Source: a virus. Taken from it: DNA of 20,081 nucleotides. The stretch covers positions 1-20,081 of the IMG/VR virus record IMGVR_UViG_3300025168_000915; one strand, 5' to 3'. Made by a program: the position numbers and the translations under genes. Below the pieces are notes generated by a model that saw only the letters and a list, made by a program, of their open reading frames with translations, was not told where the DNA came from and ran no database searches. This document shows, one piece after another, positions 1 through 8,401 of the stretch. How positions within the stretch are numbered: position 1 is the first letter of the stretch; each line of letters starts with the position of its first letter.

Positions 1-11
1 TTTTAGGTTAA

Positions 12-39
12 GGGAGGAGAGGTTTTACCCCCTCCTTCC
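12..39 (-). terminator. Strong GC-rich hairpin after the capsid gene
   Basis: Positions 12-22 pair with 29-39 around a 6-base loop, giving an 11-position stem with nine Watson-Crick pairs. In minus-strand RNA the other two positions are one G-U wobble and one mismatch. It starts 15 bases after the major capsid protein stop codon and stands out in very AT-rich DNA. The downstream flank on the coding strand is TTAACCTAAAA, which is not a clean U-run. It could therefore be an imperfect intrinsic terminator or a 3' mRNA-stabilising hairpin for a highly expressed gene. The stem is seen; the function is inferred. Confidence 0.55.
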
Positions 40-53
40 GTATTATTTATTTA

Positions 54-959
54 TTAAGACTGTCTTACGATATCAGCTCCAACTCCTGACTGAACTCCTG
101 CACTGTAACGAGCAACCATTCTCAAATTGTCAGAACCGTCTAACGTGCTCATATCCAATAGGTTAATACGTGTAGCATCACTTAAAAGGTCAGTTCCAAA
201 GAATAAGTTTGACTTCTCAGCAATGTTTACTTGGTTATCAATCATTCCAGGACAAACAGCAATTTTATAACCGTTATACATTGGAACGTAATCTCCATTC
301 ATGTTGTAAGCATTAACATATCCTAAAGCAGAAATTGCTTGGATATATAAAGCATAAGTCGTTGGACTCATGTAGATATGTAAATCTTCTTTTCTCATTA
401 CTGCTACTGGAATAGCTGCTACTGCAGTTCCTAAGTTAGCTATAATATTTGCTGCACTATAAGCTGCTGTTGCTGCTGATTGCACTACTGTTGCATCTTG
501 ACCTGGTAATAAAAGTCCTGCTGCTGAATTGAATCCTTCAAATTCTCCATTAGTAGCTGCTGTTCCAGTCCATATAGAAGTTTCAGTTGCGTTAGCTATG
601 ATTTCTCCCATGTAAGAGATAACGTAGTCCTCAAAAGATGCTGGAGGTGGTGCTCCTGCTCCTGCTCTCATTTGTAAAGCCTCCCAAGAAGAAAGTAAAG
701 TTTTCTTACACAAATCTAAGTTGATTTGTAGGTTTTTAGGCTCTAAGACCTTTTCAGTAAGGGCTAACGTACCGTGGTCTGTATAGTCGCATGTAGCGTT
801 TCTAACGACGTCTGAGCCTGCCATACGTTGTATGTTACTTTTAAATTTGATGTTTTCAATCATTGTTAAGTATTCCAATGAAGTTGCTTGCTTGAGTGCT
901 GCCGATATGTAGAATCCAGCTGCTTTGCCCGCGAACGAGCTAGTTACATTAAATGCCAT
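54..959 (-). CDS. Major capsid protein (probable)
   Basis: A 301-residue protein with no membrane segment or signal peptide, rich in Ala, Asn and Thr, as expected for a shell protein. The call rests mainly on position: it directly follows an acidic scaffold-like gene and a prohead protease, the usual protease-scaffold-capsid order. Its overall character also resembles short major capsid proteins of Bacteroidota phages. The N-terminal ~50 residues are mixed hydrophobic and polar, followed by a helical stretch that ends in an Ala/Gly/Pro-rich loop near residues 98-107. A 6-bp hairpin lies just upstream of the start and a strong hairpin follows the stop, fitting high expression. I see no diagnostic single motif, so HK97 fold membership is inferred. 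Confidence 0.75.
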   Translation of the reverse strand: MAFNVTSSFAGKAAGFYISAALKQATSLEYLTMIENIKFKSNIQRMAGSDVVRNATCDYTDHGTLALTEKVLEPKNLQINLDLCKKTLLSSWEALQMRAGAGAPPPASFEDYVISYMGEIIANATETSIWTGTAATNGEFEGFNSAAGLLLPGQDATVVQSAATAAYSAANIIANLGTAVAAIPVAVMRKEDLHIYMSPTTYALYIQAISALGYVNAYNMNGDYVPMYNGYKIAVCPGMIDNQVNIAEKSNLFFGTDLLSDATRINLLDMSTLDGSDNLRMVARYSAGVQSGVGADIVRQS

Positions 960-984
960 AATTTGTTGATTTTTAGTTAGTTAT

Positions 985-1000
985 GTAGAGTTATCTCTAC
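985..1000 (-). promoter_or_regulatory. Perfect 6-bp hairpin upstream of the capsid gene
   Basis: GTAGAG at 985-990 is the exact inverted complement of CTCTAC at 995-1000, with a 4-base loop. It sits in the 52-base gap between the scaffold-like gene and the capsid start at 959. The element CTAAAAATCAA follows it (about 965-976), close to the ATG. The hairpin may protect or define the 5' end of a capsid mRNA, or separate the two messages. There is no U-run, so it is not a normal terminator. Confidence 0.35.
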
Positions 1001-1011
1001 TTATTATTTAT

Positions 1012-1686
1012 TTATTTGTTTAAGTCGTGTAAGAATTTATCTCTGCTAGACATTTTTCTATAATCTGTTTTACTTACAGTTGGTCTATCTGAACTAAATT
1101 TATTTGTATCTAAAGGAGCTGATGAAGGTAATTCTCCTAGCTCAGTTTTCAGCTTTTCGTTTTCAGCTTTTAACTTTTTTAATTCATCTTCTGCTGAAAA
1201 TTCAATTACTTCTTTTGTAGTAATAGTTTTAGGATTTGTAGAAGGCTCTTCAGTTTCTACAGACATTTCTTCTACCTCGTCATCTCCACCCACTTTAGCT
1301 TCTTTAAGTTTAGCTACAGCATCTTCTAAGTTTTGGATTCTTTTCTCCATACCTTCCCAGTCTGCTACATCAGCATACTTTTTTTCTTCTTCTTCTTCAG
1401 CTAATTCTTCTTCTACTACTTCTTCAGTTTCAGTTTCCATAACCTCAGCTACGATACCTTCTTCTTCAACTCTAAAAGTAACTCCTGTATCAGTCTTGTA
1501 AGTTCCAACAGGTAATAAGATAGTAGTGCCATCTTCTGTAAGAACACTTATATCGACACCCTCAGCTAATTCGTCTGCTGTTGAAACGAAAATAGTTCCG
1601 TCCTCTGATTTAGCTTGATAAGCTAATTTAACATCTTCGCCTTTATCAAGACCAAGTGCTACTAATATTTGCTTTTTTAAATCCAT
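1012..1686 (-). CDS. Acidic coiled-coil protein, probable capsid scaffold
   Basis: A 224-residue, highly acidic protein. Residues ~45-85 look beta-rich (a small Gly-containing domain). A Glu-dominated stretch follows at ~85-103, then predicted coiled-coil segments near 110-130 and 165-187, and a charged C-terminus. Its place between the XkdF-like protease and the capsid gene, its acidity and its coiled coils are what is expected of a scaffolding protein that the protease removes during head maturation. No catalytic motif is seen. A copy of the 12-base late box lies 20 bases upstream of the ATG (1707-1718), suggesting its own promoter. It could instead be a head decoration or minor structural protein. 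Confidence 0.55.
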   Translation of the reverse strand: MDLKKQILVALGLDKGEDVKLAYQAKSEDGTIFVSTADELAEGVDISVLTEDGTTILLPVGTYKTDTGVTFRVEEEGIVAEVMETETEEVVEEELAEEEEEKKYADVADWEGMEKRIQNLEDAVAKLKEAKVGGDDEVEEMSVETEEPSTNPKTITTKEVIEFSAEDELKKLKAENEKLKTELGELPSSAPLDTNKFSSDRPTVSKTDYRKMSSRDKFLHDLNK

Positions 1687-1706
1687 AGTTTTGTTTTAAG
1701 TTCTGT

Positions 1707-1718
1707 TATATAATAGAA
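1707..1718 (-). promoter_or_regulatory. Late box copy 1 (TTCTATTATATA), before scaffold
   Basis: Exact 12-base word found four times in the window, here 20 bases upstream of the scaffold start. The partner word CTAAAATCAA lies at 1734-1743, exactly 15 bases upstream of the box on the coding strand. If TATTAT inside the box is a -10 element, the partner ends 18 bases before it, like a -35 element. A leader of about 15-18 bases would result. The repeat is seen; the promoter role is inferred. Confidence 0.5.
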
Positions 1719-1739
1719 TAGTTATTGTTCTGTTTGATT

Positions 1740-2981
1740 TTAGTAGTCAAAATTTACATTAGGGAATGCATCTCTTGGAATGTTTTGGAATGCTTTTAGA
1801 GTTGTTTCATACTTGCCTAAAGGTATATCTACGTCTAAAGCCTTTGCCGCTTGTTGAACTGCTTTAAGAGCATTTTCTAATTTATCAGAAATACTTTCGC
1901 CTTTACCATAAACTGACATAAATTTATCTTCTTGTTTAAATACTGCTTCTGCTGATTTTTCTCTTGAGTTGTAAGTTTTAGTTTGTGCAGCAGCAAGTTT
2001 TTCATAAACTTTTTCCACTTGAACTAATTCCATTTTTGCATCTCTTATTTTACCTTCTTCAGCAACAACTTTATCTAAAGCTTTATCCAATTTTTCTTCT
2101 GCGTCTTTATTTTTTACATCTTTTTCATCATACGCTCCAACTGCTTTTCTAACTGCTTCTTCAGACTTACTCAAATCAGATAAAATCTTTTCCATTTGAG
2201 CTTCTAAAGATTTTACAGTTTTCATATCTTTAAAATCCATTCTTTTAGCTTTACTCATTGTAGTAATTTTTCCTTCCCTTACTAATTCATTAAAAGCACT
2301 TAGTATTTCTGCTGTTGTTGGTTCTTTTGTTTTATTCATTTGTTCAAATTTATTAGTAAAGTAGCCTTCTATTGAAAGACCTTTAAGTTCTCCTGCTTTT
2401 ATCTTTTGCCAAAGCTCATCATTCTCAATCTTCATTTTAACGAACCAAGTGCCGTTAGGTAAGTCGTAGCCGTATAACTTTGACTTATCACTATCTCCTT
2501 CCTTAATCCAAGATTCAACTGTTAAAACGCCTGATACTCTGTCTTGGTGTTGATACGTTGCCTTGTGATGATTGTTATGTTTTAGGTAAAGTTCAGCAGC
2601 CTTTCTTACTGTTTCTTTAGAAAAGTAAACATAGTAATCAGAGTCAGTATTAGCGTCGTGTCTAAAGATTTGCTTGTTAGGAATTAAAGCAGGACTTATA
2701 AGCATTCTCTTTTCTTCATCTACTTTAGCAAAGGTTAAGTTGTTCTTTTCTTTTTTGAAAAAAACGAACTCAGATTCTATCGCAGGTGAGGTAACGAGCG
2801 ATATAGCGTCAATTGCCAACTCTTGATTATCGTCTTGTATTATTAGTTCTACTATTTTAGTTTCTTTCATATCTTCATAATAGTCTTTGTTATCTTCTTC
2901 ACATTCAGCTTTTGTATCGTATTTACAAGAGCCAGTCTTTCCCCATTTATATTTTCCGTTTTCACATTTTTCGCAAGGCAT
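1740..2981 (-). CDS. XkdF-like prohead protease with C-terminal coiled coil
   Basis: A 413-residue, three-part protein. Residues 1-38 form a Cys-rich tip (C3, C6, C19, C27), perhaps metal-binding. Residues ~42-215 match the XkdF-like phage protease pattern: an acidic strand ending in SLVTSPAIE (61-69), RMLISPALIP (92-101), YYVYFSKETV (116-125), a His at 145, a Gly/Trp strand near 177-179, and GLSIEGYF (201-208) with Ser203. H145 and S203 are the likely catalytic His and Ser by analogy with prohead proteases. Residues ~215-400 are Lys/Glu-rich coiled coil, suggesting a fused scaffold part. The late box ends 2 bases before the ATG. Probable role: cleaving scaffold and capsid during head maturation. 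Confidence 0.75.
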   Translation of the reverse strand: MPCEKCENGKYKWGKTGSCKYDTKAECEEDNKDYYEDMKETKIVELIIQDDNQELAIDAISLVTSPAIESEFVFFKKEKNNLTFAKVDEEKRMLISPALIPNKQIFRHDANTDSDYYVYFSKETVRKAAELYLKHNNHHKATYQHQDRVSGVLTVESWIKEGDSDKSKLYGYDLPNGTWFVKMKIENDELWQKIKAGELKGLSIEGYFTNKFEQMNKTKEPTTAEILSAFNELVREGKITTMSKAKRMDFKDMKTVKSLEAQMEKILSDLSKSEEAVRKAVGAYDEKDVKNKDAEEKLDKALDKVVAEEGKIRDAKMELVQVEKVYEKLAAAQTKTYNSREKSAEAVFKQEDKFMSVYGKGESISDKLENALKAVQQAAKALDVDIPLGKYETTLKAFQNIPRDAFPNVNFDY

Positions 2982-2983
2982 AG

Positions 2984-2995
2984 TATATAATAGAA
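2984..2995 (-). promoter_or_regulatory. Late box copy 2 (TTCTATTATATA), before protease
   Basis: Exact copy, 2 bases upstream of the protease ATG. CTAAAATCAA lies at 3011-3020, again exactly 15 bases upstream of the box, as for copy 1. The distance from TATTAT to the A of ATG is 5 bases, so a transcript started at normal -10 spacing would be leaderless. Alternatively the box could be a translation-initiation element. Confidence 0.5.
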
Positions 2996-3016
2996 TTTAA
3001 GTTAGTTTATTTGATT

Positions 3017-4804
3017 TTAGATTGTAGCTCTACGTCTTATATTTGCTAATTGATTTTGACTGTTAGACATTTCATCCGTTAAGACAAACGCTTTAATAGG
3101 CTCAGGTGCTACTCCGCCTGATATATCAAAGTTTCCTGACATCATTTGGGGTGCAGGGGTACTCGGTACTGCTCCTCCGCCACCTCCTCCTTCACTTCCT
3201 CCAGCTGGACTTCCACTTAATATCTTTTGAATTTGTACTGCTGAAAAAGCCCCAGCTAGACCTGCTTGTATAAATGGATAAGCAGGCATTAGTGCAGTTA
3301 AAGGTGACTCCTGAGCTGTTGTAAATGCGTTTTGAACTCCCTGTACTCCTGATATAGTAGCCTGTGCTACTGCTGCTGTTTTTGCTAATGCTGTTCCCTC
3401 TCCTGCTATTGCTGATATTAATTGTAATCCTGATTGAGCCATTCCTACTTTAGCGTCTCTAACTGCTTTATCTAGTTCTTTTTCTTTGTCTGCTGCTTCT
3501 TTTTTTATTCTTAATTTTTCAGCTTCAAAATTAGCTGTAATACCTGTTATATCTTCTTCAGCTTTCCTAGCCATATCTACTTTAATATCATAAGCATTTT
3601 GTAGTTCTTCTAACTCTCTTTCAGTACCTGAAAGACTTTCTGCTCTTAAAGTTCTTTGTGTTTCTAATAGCTCTTTTTCTAGTCCTACTGCGTTTGTCTT
3701 TTGCTCTGATAACTGACCTGTTATAGTTTCTTCAAGTTCAAGCTGTAAATTTTGAGCTTCCATTAAAGCTAACCTATTTTCATCATTATCTATACTGGCT
3801 ACTGCTAATTGAGCTGCTCTAATTTGTTTATCTATTTGTGCAGACTGAAGTTTCTGCTGTTCTTCTAATGATATTTTTAACTCTTTATTAGCTTTTATCC
3901 TTGCTGCAAATGTTTCATTTTCATCATCTCTTATTTGCCTAAGTAATTCTGCTTCTTTTAATTTTTCTGCATTTAATTTTTTAAATGTAACATCAGCAAA
4001 CAACGCATCTTTAACTGCTTTTGTGGTTGCTTTGGCTTGTTCAAAATTAGCTGATACAGATATTTCAGATAACTGTCCTGATGCTCTAGTATAAACTTCT
4101 GTAACTTCATCTATAGCAGCTCCGAAATTATCTACAATCGCTAGTCCAGCATCCTTAACTCCATTAAGAGTGTCTGCCATTTCAGATTTAGTTTCTTTCA
4201 TATCCTCCTTTATTCTTTCAACTTCTTTGGCAGCTTTAGATGTCTCATTCAAGTCTACTAACTCCCCATCTTTACCTATTGTAAAGGCTAAAGGATTCTT
4301 TCCTATTGCATCCTTAACTTCATAATAAGCTAATATTATAGCCTGCATACTTAACTTTAAAGCATCAAAAGCTAGAGAAAGTGGAGCAAGTGCTATAGTC
4401 TTTAAATTATCTAAAACTGTACCAAAAGCACTAAAATTCTTAGAGCCTTGCGTAACATAATAAAAAGTATCTATAAGAATATTTACTAACTGATTAAATG
4501 TAGTAGAAATAGTAGTAGTAACATTAGAGATAGTGTCCATAACTTTCTGATTTTTAGACATTGCTTCTTTAAGTGCTGTAAATGCTCCTGCTACAATAGT
4601 AATAATACCTAAACCACCTAATACTGTACCAACTCCTTTTAATGCTCTTCCAAAAATCCCTACACCTTTTGAGGCTGATTTTCCTGATTCACCAATAGAC
4701 ATATTTGCTTTAGATAGTTTCTCTGTAGCCGTAGTAGCCTTATTCACGTCTTTAGTTACTGCTCCAATATTAGACTTAACTTCTATTTCTAAAATCTCTG
4801 CCAT
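3017..4804 (-). CDS. Tail tape measure protein
   Basis: A 595-residue protein with long heptad-like helices over most of its length. A hydrophobic, Gly-rich segment lies at about residues 55-82, and long charged helices fill ~255-450. The C-terminal region (~455-535) is Ala/Gly-rich, with an alternating hydrophobic pattern ending in GAFSAVQIQKIL, followed by a poly-Gly/Pro linker. This alternating C-terminal segment is typical of siphovirus tape measures. At roughly 0.15 nm per residue (established rule of thumb), it would set a tail near 90 nm, at the short end. It is transcribed after the tail-tip and fibre genes and just before the head genes, an uncommon position. No peptidase domain is seen. 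Confidence 0.75.
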   Translation of the reverse strand: MAEILEIEVKSNIGAVTKDVNKATTATEKLSKANMSIGESGKSASKGVGIFGRALKGVGTVLGGLGIITIVAGAFTALKEAMSKNQKVMDTISNVTTTISTTFNQLVNILIDTFYYVTQGSKNFSAFGTVLDNLKTIALAPLSLAFDALKLSMQAIILAYYEVKDAIGKNPLAFTIGKDGELVDLNETSKAAKEVERIKEDMKETKSEMADTLNGVKDAGLAIVDNFGAAIDEVTEVYTRASGQLSEISVSANFEQAKATTKAVKDALFADVTFKKLNAEKLKEAELLRQIRDDENETFAARIKANKELKISLEEQQKLQSAQIDKQIRAAQLAVASIDNDENRLALMEAQNLQLELEETITGQLSEQKTNAVGLEKELLETQRTLRAESLSGTERELEELQNAYDIKVDMARKAEEDITGITANFEAEKLRIKKEAADKEKELDKAVRDAKVGMAQSGLQLISAIAGEGTALAKTAAVAQATISGVQGVQNAFTTAQESPLTALMPAYPFIQAGLAGAFSAVQIQKILSGSPAGGSEGGGGGGAVPSTPAPQMMSGNFDISGGVAPEPIKAFVLTDEMSNSQNQLANIRRRATI

Positions 4805-4814
4805 AGTTTTATTT

Positions 4815-5669
4815 TTATAATGATACTCCTGTTTTAATTTGTGTAAATGATACTGTTAAAGCCCATTCTATCGTCATATTAGCAGCTCCTTTTACTTTAA
4901 CATAAAAGTCAGTTCCTAATACAGCAGCGGTAGGCTGCCATCCTGTAACTGTTCCTGAGCTTTTAATAGCATCTCTTTCTCTCTGTATGCTTAATGTTCC
5001 TGATTTATTAATTATCACACCTCTCTCTACCCAACTTCCGTAATCTCCAACAGAACCACCAGCAGAACCTCCTACCCTTACAGCTACTACATAAACATGA
5101 AAGAATAAAATAGCATTTTCAGGGACTGGAAAATAGCTGTCAGTTTTATTATTCATGTATGAAGCTTTGTTTCCTGAGGTGCTAGTTTGCCTTCCAAATA
5201 AAACAGTTATATTTTGTCTTTCACCTAAAGAATCTCCATCAGTATTACCCCCTATTACTATAGAGTTATCAGCTGTAGCTTCTCCTAATGTACCTGATAC
5301 GTTAGCATTATTTATTCCATTTGCTATTTCATTTTGGTTACCTGTTATAATACTATTTCTAGATAATCCTTTAACAGTATTATTCTCTCCCATTACTAAA
5401 GTATTGTTAGTGCCTGTTTCAGTTGAGTTTCCTGTACCGTATGTTCTGTTATTCTCATTAGCTACTACTTCATTTAAATTTGTATTGAATCTAAAGGTTG
5501 AACAAGTACCCGAAGCTTTGTTATAAGTGTACCCATAAGCTTCACATTGTAACTGATTAGGAGTTAATTCATTTGTTCCGTCTGTAAATGTTACATCTCC
5601 AAGAATTGAAACTGAAGAAGGCTTTACTGTGAATCCTGTTAAGTATGGTATAGGTTCTCTTGAAGGCAT
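4815..5669 (-). CDS. Tail fibre / receptor-binding protein with YadA-like beta-roll
   Basis: A 284-residue protein. Residues ~75-160 contain short repeats of the type N-x-hydrophobic-x-x-G: NTLVMGENN, NSIITGNQN, NANVSG, NSIVIGGN and NITVLFG, at roughly 14-18 residue spacing. This is the pattern of YadA-like left-handed beta-rolls in trimeric adhesins. A Cys pair (C42, C56) lies ahead of it. The C-terminal ~110 residues are beta-rich with Gly-rich loops and may be the receptor-binding or trimerisation domain. Its last base overlaps the first base of the tail-tip gene product's stop/start junction (shared position 5669). Inferred role: trimeric adhesin on the tail tip. Confidence 0.6.
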   Translation of the reverse strand: MPSREPIPYLTGFTVKPSSVSILGDVTFTDGTNELTPNQLQCEAYGYTYNKASGTCSTFRFNTNLNEVVANENNRTYGTGNSTETGTNNTLVMGENNTVKGLSRNSIITGNQNEIANGINNANVSGTLGEATADNSIVIGGNTDGDSLGERQNITVLFGRQTSTSGNKASYMNNKTDSYFPVPENAILFFHVYVVAVRVGGSAGGSVGDYGSWVERGVIINKSGTLSIQRERDAIKSSGTVTGWQPTAAVLGTDFYVKVKGAANMTIEWALTVSFTQIKTGVSL

Positions 5670-8401
5670 TATGGTATAAGTATAAATTCTACTGTTGCTA
5701 AATTATTAGGCTTGTAATCAATCTTATTAACTCTAAATACTCTATTCTTCATATAAACTCTGTCATTGAACTTAAATGTATTAATATCAGCAGGACTCAA
5801 ATTAACTTTAATTGTCATTATCCTAGTATTTGGATTATAAAGTTCTGCATAGTATGGAAGCCAATACATATTGAATAAATTATTTACAGTTGAAGTTCCT
5901 ACTCCTGTCATTAATTGACATTCTCCGAAATGAAAATCTAATGCTGCTGAATTTGATGGTACTGTAGATAAATGACTGAATTGTAAAAAGTCAGATTGGT
6001 TATCATAAGTAACGCCATTTTGAGCAGGTATATAATAAGATGCTCCTGTAGATTTAATTCCATTGTTATACATAATTCTCGGACTGTTTTCAAATCCTTC
6101 TTCAACATCATCATTCATAGCATATATTGAAGGAGTAATAAATTGAGAAAAATTATCATCCAAAGGTTTGACTACTGTAGCTGCAAAAGGTTCTGCTACT
6201 ATTTCATCTTCACCATCTAAAATATTAAATTCGTTCCCTGCATTATACTTCTTACTTCCGTACAAGTGTCCTCCTACTTGATTCTTATACTGATTAAAAG
6301 CAAAATCATCATCATCTTCAACAAACTTAAAAATTGTCTTTCTATTTAAGTCAGTTAAAGGTCTTAATTTCATTTCTGAAACATCTATCTTATCAGTCCA
6401 ATCGTGCTGAATACCTCTATTAGCTAAAGTATTACCTGCTGTTGCTGTAGGTATAAATACATCTGAGTAAGGTTCTATTATAATATTGTTAGGATTATCT
6501 TCATCTACTAAAGTTACTAAGTTAAACATTGTCATCAAACCTTTCATAAATTCCCATTGACCTAGTTCTCCTCTTAGTGTTTGTAGGATAGCGTCTGTTG
6601 TAATGTTAGTAACTCCTAAAATAAAGATAACTACAACATCAAAACTTCCTCCAGATATTCCTGCTGACTGTTGAACAACTCCTGCTGAACTTGCTTTAAA
6701 TTGAGCTTGTAAAGTATCTCCTGTATCTAAAGAAATATTAAGATTTCCTTGATAAATATACGAAGCTCCTGCTGCTAATGTAATAACACCTGAGTAATTA
6801 AATTCTAAACTGTTCTTCAAATATCTTGCTTCTACAGTTCTAGCAACTGTATCTGTATTTGTAATTTTATAACTATAATTTATATTATAAGTTTCGTTTA
6901 TAGCTGTTGCTGTAATAATATTAGTAGTACTATCGTAATTTGGAGGAAAGATAAAGAAAGCTATTCCGAGTTGGTCAAGAACAAAGTTCGTGTAACTTGT
7001 ACCTGCAAAATGAGTTCCTTGCCCTCCATTACAATTAAAAGTATTTGTAGAGTCAGTTACTGAAAGAGTAGGAATATTATCAGCACCCCAATTAAAATCC
7101 ATATAAAGCTTCTTAAAGTCAGCTTCATTAAAAAAATCTGATTCATAAGTAAAGTCTGTAGCTTCAAATATTCTGTCTATTAAATACTTGATATTTATAA
7201 AAGGACGAAATATTTGTTCTAAAGATGTATACTCAGGATTTCCAGATGTAGCCGATGTTCCTGAAGTTCCTCCTACTAATATTTGGTGATTCCAATCTAC
7301 GAATGGATATTTAACTGTACTATAAGCATCTCTAAATCCTGATGTACTTGAATTTGTATAAGTTATTCCTGTTCCTGAGTCATTCCAACTATATACAATT
7401 TGTGTCCTATTATATTCATGAGCTAATTCTTTAAAGTCTAAATCTCTAAACGCTCTATCTTTTAAGACATCTGCAAAAGCTATTACTTCTGAATATAGAT
7501 TTACGTTGTAGCTTATCTCCCCTTCTTTATCTGTAACATCTAATAGCCTTAAATAACCTTCAAATAAAATAAATCCATCTTGCTTTAAAACGCATTGAGT
7601 TCTTCTATAAGGATTAAATATAACTCCATCATAAGACCTAGTTATCTCAAATATAGCATTAAATATTGTATTATTTCTTTTGGTTGAAGGTAGATTAAAT
7701 GCCTTAGAATAGGATTGTACTTTTTCTGCTACATTTTTAAAGTCATCTACACTTAAAGTTAATGGTAAATCTTCATCTTCATAAAGGTCGCAAATTGCTT
7801 GTCCATCTCCTAATATTTGAACTGCCCCTGAAGGTACTGCTCCTACTACAGGTTGTATTGAAATATCTGTTACTGTAGCTGTAGCGACAATAGTATTAAT
7901 ATACACTATCATAACTGTACTATCAGTAGATTGAGCTGTAAAATTATCAGTTATTTGCGTAACGTTTGCAGCACCACCTCCTCCTGAATATATATTAGTT
8001 CCGTTTGCTATTTGGGTAACAATAGTACCTGTAGTAGCTGCACTAAGATTAATCGTAATTGTATATTGCTGACCAATCACTAAGTTAGTTAGCTTTTGAT
8101 AAACTCCTGCTGTACTTCCTGTTCCTACTATAGATTTTAAAGTTAAACTGTTTAAAACTACTGAAGGGTAATCTGGTGTTCCACCGTTATTATTTCTAAA
8201 TCTATACCATGTATTAGCAATCAAAGGAGGTGCGTTAGTAAGAGTATCTACATAAGGTGGAGATACTGTACTTGTATAAACCCCTGTACTTCCTAAACCA
8301 TTAAAATTTATACCATTAACAAGAAACTCAGTAGTAGATGTAGACATTACATTATATTGACCTTCATAGTTCTGAGGATATACTATTAATTGAACGCTCA
8401 T
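5669..8401 (-). CDS. Large tail-tip / baseplate hub-like protein
   Basis: A 910-residue protein, the largest in the window. Residues ~60-190 look like a beta-sandwich of the carbohydrate-binding type (WYRFRNNNG, GVYQKLTNLVIGQQYTI, then alternating strands). From ~195 the protein changes character, beginning with an acidic segment (DLYEDEDLPLTLSVDDF) and a hub-like body. Around 615-650 there is a helical stretch (WEFMKGLMTMFNLV) followed by IIIEPYSDVF, a pattern I associate with tail proteins of Bacteroidota phages. It ends with VEFILIP. It lies between two other large tail genes with 1-base overlaps, indicating one translationally coupled tail-tip operon. The exact role (hub or receptor-binding) is inferred. 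Confidence 0.55.
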   Translation of the reverse strand: MSVQLIVYPQNYEGQYNVMSTSTTEFLVNGINFNGLGSTGVYTSTVSPPYVDTLTNAPPLIANTWYRFRNNNGGTPDYPSVVLNSLTLKSIVGTGSTAGVYQKLTNLVIGQQYTITINLSAATTGTIVTQIANGTNIYSGGGGAANVTQITDNFTAQSTDSTVMIVYINTIVATATVTDISIQPVVGAVPSGAVQILGDGQAICDLYEDEDLPLTLSVDDFKNVAEKVQSYSKAFNLPSTKRNNTIFNAIFEITRSYDGVIFNPYRRTQCVLKQDGFILFEGYLRLLDVTDKEGEISYNVNLYSEVIAFADVLKDRAFRDLDFKELAHEYNRTQIVYSWNDSGTGITYTNSSTSGFRDAYSTVKYPFVDWNHQILVGGTSGTSATSGNPEYTSLEQIFRPFINIKYLIDRIFEATDFTYESDFFNEADFKKLYMDFNWGADNIPTLSVTDSTNTFNCNGGQGTHFAGTSYTNFVLDQLGIAFFIFPPNYDSTTNIITATAINETYNINYSYKITNTDTVARTVEARYLKNSLEFNYSGVITLAAGASYIYQGNLNISLDTGDTLQAQFKASSAGVVQQSAGISGGSFDVVVIFILGVTNITTDAILQTLRGELGQWEFMKGLMTMFNLVTLVDEDNPNNIIIEPYSDVFIPTATAGNTLANRGIQHDWTDKIDVSEMKLRPLTDLNRKTIFKFVEDDDDFAFNQYKNQVGGHLYGSKKYNAGNEFNILDGEDEIVAEPFAATVVKPLDDNFSQFITPSIYAMNDDVEEGFENSPRIMYNNGIKSTGASYYIPAQNGVTYDNQSDFLQFSHLSTVPSNSAALDFHFGECQLMTGVGTSTVNNLFNMYWLPYYAELYNPNTRIMTIKVNLSPADINTFKFNDRVYMKNRVFRVNKIDYKPNNLATVEFILIP

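Noticed and set aside
1707-1718. Reading the repeated box in the opposite direction as a plus-strand TATAAT promoter
   Set aside because: No TTGACA-like element was found at 16-18 bases upstream on the plus strand for the copy I checked (copy 1), and no plus-strand gene follows. Bacteroidota also use a different -7 box.
5155-5526. Plus-strand open frame of 123 codons
   Set aside because: It lies wholly antisense to the beta-roll fibre gene, has no supporting context, and all convincing genes here are on the minus strand. It is a shadow of the repeat-rich coding sequence.
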